Origin: Smithellaceae bacterium
GTDB taxonomy: Bacteria > Desulfobacterota > Syntrophia > Syntrophales > Smithellaceae
Direction of reading: 5' to 3'
Assembly (NCBI GenBank): GCA_028701435.1
Contig: JAQVQT010000128.1
Coordinates: 1 to 5,710, forward strand
Length of the DNA stretch: 5,710 nt
Shown: positions 4,620 to 5,710 of the stretch, piece by piece
Layout of the letters: each line of letters begins with the position of its first letter
Position numbering within the stretch: the first letter of the stretch is position 1
Made by a program: the position numbers and the translations under genes
Notes under the pieces: model-generated
Database searches by the model: none
The model's input: the letters and a program-made list of their open reading frames with translations, nothing else
What the model was told of the DNA's origin: nothing

Positions 4620-5710
4620 ATGGAAAATGTCGTGTTTATCAGCTGCGCGCGGACACCGATCGGCGCGTACGGCGGAGCGCTTCGGGATGTTCCCATTTAC
4701 CGTCTGGCCAGCGTGGTCCTGCAGGCGGCCGTCAAAAAAGCGGGCATTGAACCGGCTCAGGTGGACGATGTCATCATGGCGTCTGCCTATCAGAACGGCG
4801 AATGCGCCAACGGCGCGCGGATGGCCGTCCTGGACGCCAACTGGCCGGATACCATCCCCGGCGGTATGATTGACCGGCGCTGCTGCTCCGGCCTGGAAAG
4901 CGTTTATTACGGCGCGCTGCAGATTCAAACCGGCAACGCCGACCTCGTGATCGCGGGCGGCATGGAATCGATGAGCCAGGGCGAGCTCTACATTCCCGGA
5001 GACGTCAAGTGGGGACTGGGCGGCAAGAACCATGAGAAATACGGCTTCATGCCGCGCGGCCACGGGGCGCTGGCCATGTGGGGCATTCCCTTTTACGACC
5101 GCATTCAGCGCGGCCGCGTCATGAGCCAGCCCATCTGGCGCTACGGGGAGCTCAGCTCCATGATGACCTGGGCGGAAGCCGCGGCCAAAAAAGAAGGCAT
5201 CACGCGCGAAGAAGCGGACCGCTGGGCGCTGCGCTCGCACCAGCGTGCGATTGCGGCGCAGGATGCGGGGAAATTCACCGATGAAATCGCTCCGGTCTTA
5301 ACGGGCAAGGATAAAGCCGGACAGGAGATTCATTGCAAAACCGATGAAGGCCCCCGCCGTGAAACCACGCTGGAGAAACTGGCCAAACTCAAAGCCGTTT
5401 ACAAGGACGGCGTTTGCACGGCCGGCAACTCTTCGTCGGAAAACGACGGAGCGGCCGTCGTCATTCTCGCTTCCGAAAAGAAAGCCAGAGAGCTGGGAAT
5501 CAAGCCGATCGCCACCTACCGCTCCTGCGCGGTCGCGGCCACGGACCCGACCCTTACCTACCCCGCCGTTCCGGCGGCCGTCAACAAGGCGCTGGGGAAA
5601 ATCGGCAAGACCATCAACGATATGGATCTGATCGAAGTACAGGAGGCCTTTGCCGTGCAGTGCCTGGCGGATTCGCGTCTGGCGGGGCTTTCCGACGAAC
5701 AGATGGACGC
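4620..5710 (+). CDS. Thiolase (acetyl-CoA acyl/acetyltransferase family), partial: C-terminus beyond right edge
   Basis: Cleaves 3-ketoacyl-CoA with CoA, or condenses two acyl-CoAs; the last step of beta-oxidation or the first step of acetoacetyl-CoA synthesis. 363 complete codons are open to the edge. Visible marks are FISCARTPIGAYGG (6-19), DRRCCSGLES (85-94, nucleophile most likely C88), GGMESMSQ (113-120), ITREEADRWALRSHQRA (194-210), CTAGNSSSENDGAA (266-279) and EVQEAFAVQ (339-347). The usual family length is about 390-430, so the GHP histidine and the second catalytic cysteine lie outside the window. Variants: Q341 where most thiolases have Asn (NEAFA), and D85 for the usual Asn before the cysteine. 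Start choice: the ATG at 4620 has GGGAGAG (4607-4613) at good spacing and gives the standard N-terminus; the in-frame ATG at 4587 sits only 1 nt from GGAGG. It follows the malic enzyme by 50 bp with no terminator seen, so it is probably co-transcribed. Confidence 0.93.
   Translation, partial: MENVVFISCARTPIGAYGGALRDVPIYRLASVVLQAAVKKAGIEPAQVDDVIMASAYQNGECANGARMAVLDANWPDTIPGGMIDRRCCSGLESVYYGALQIQTGNADLVIAGGMESMSQGELYIPGDVKWGLGGKNHEKYGFMPRGHGALAMWGIPFYDRIQRGRVMSQPIWRYGELSSMMTWAEAAAKKEGITREEADRWALRSHQRAIAAQDAGKFTDEIAPVLTGKDKAGQEIHCKTDEGPRRETTLEKLAKLKAVYKDGVCTAGNSSSENDGAAVVILASEKKARELGIKPIATYRSCAVAATDPTLTYPAVPAAVNKALGKIGKTINDMDLIEVQEAFAVQCLADSRLAGLSDEQMD

Noticed and set aside
4566..5240. 224-codon open frame antisense to the thiolase
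   Set aside because: The thiolase reading frame is intact with family motifs throughout; the antisense product is unlike any family I know.

Overview
The window (about 57% G+C by eye) looks like a metabolic locus from an anaerobic Deltaproteobacterium/Desulfobacterota, perhaps a Syntrophus-, Smithella- or Syntrophobacter-like syntroph. That placement is inference: it rests on the gene content (acyl-CoA synthetase, biotin-free carboxyltransferase, malic enzyme, thiolase) and on sigma-54-type promoters driving carbon metabolism. No taxonomic marker gene is present.

Layout: positions 1-1041 hold the first 347 codons of an acyl-CoA synthetase on the minus strand, cut by the left edge. A 416-bp divergent control region follows (1042-1457). 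Rightward there is a tightly packed gene set: a carboxyltransferase subunit without a biotin domain (1458-2882), a full-length large-type malic enzyme (2893-4569, 10 bp downstream), and a thiolase (from 4620, 50 bp further on) cut by the right edge. All four reading frames are intact within the window.

The control region is the most interesting part. On the plus strand it carries a near-consensus sigma-54 promoter (TGGCAT-N5-TTGCT, 1402-1417), placed so that transcription would begin about 30 nt before the carboxyltransferase ATG. On the minus strand it carries a weaker match with the same exact GG-N10-GC spacing (1089-1074), about 22 nt upstream of the synthetase ATG. A perfect 7-bp inverted repeat (TATACGG-N12-CCGTATA, 1233-1258) has its centre 158 bp from the -24 GG of both promoters. 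This suggests one enhancer-binding-protein site serving both directions.

Working together (inference): the synthetase would activate a carboxylic acid to its CoA ester, and the thiolase would cleave or condense acyl-CoAs. The carboxyltransferase would move a carboxyl group between carboxybiotin and pyruvate/oxaloacetate or an acyl-CoA. The malic enzyme would interconvert malate and pyruvate; its cofactor-site residues look NADP-type. The set would link fatty-acid or propionate metabolism to the C3/C4 node. The biotin carrier and biotin carboxylase (or other partner subunits) must be encoded elsewhere. I see no mobile element, CRISPR array, tRNA or rRNA, and no clearly undescribed protein family.
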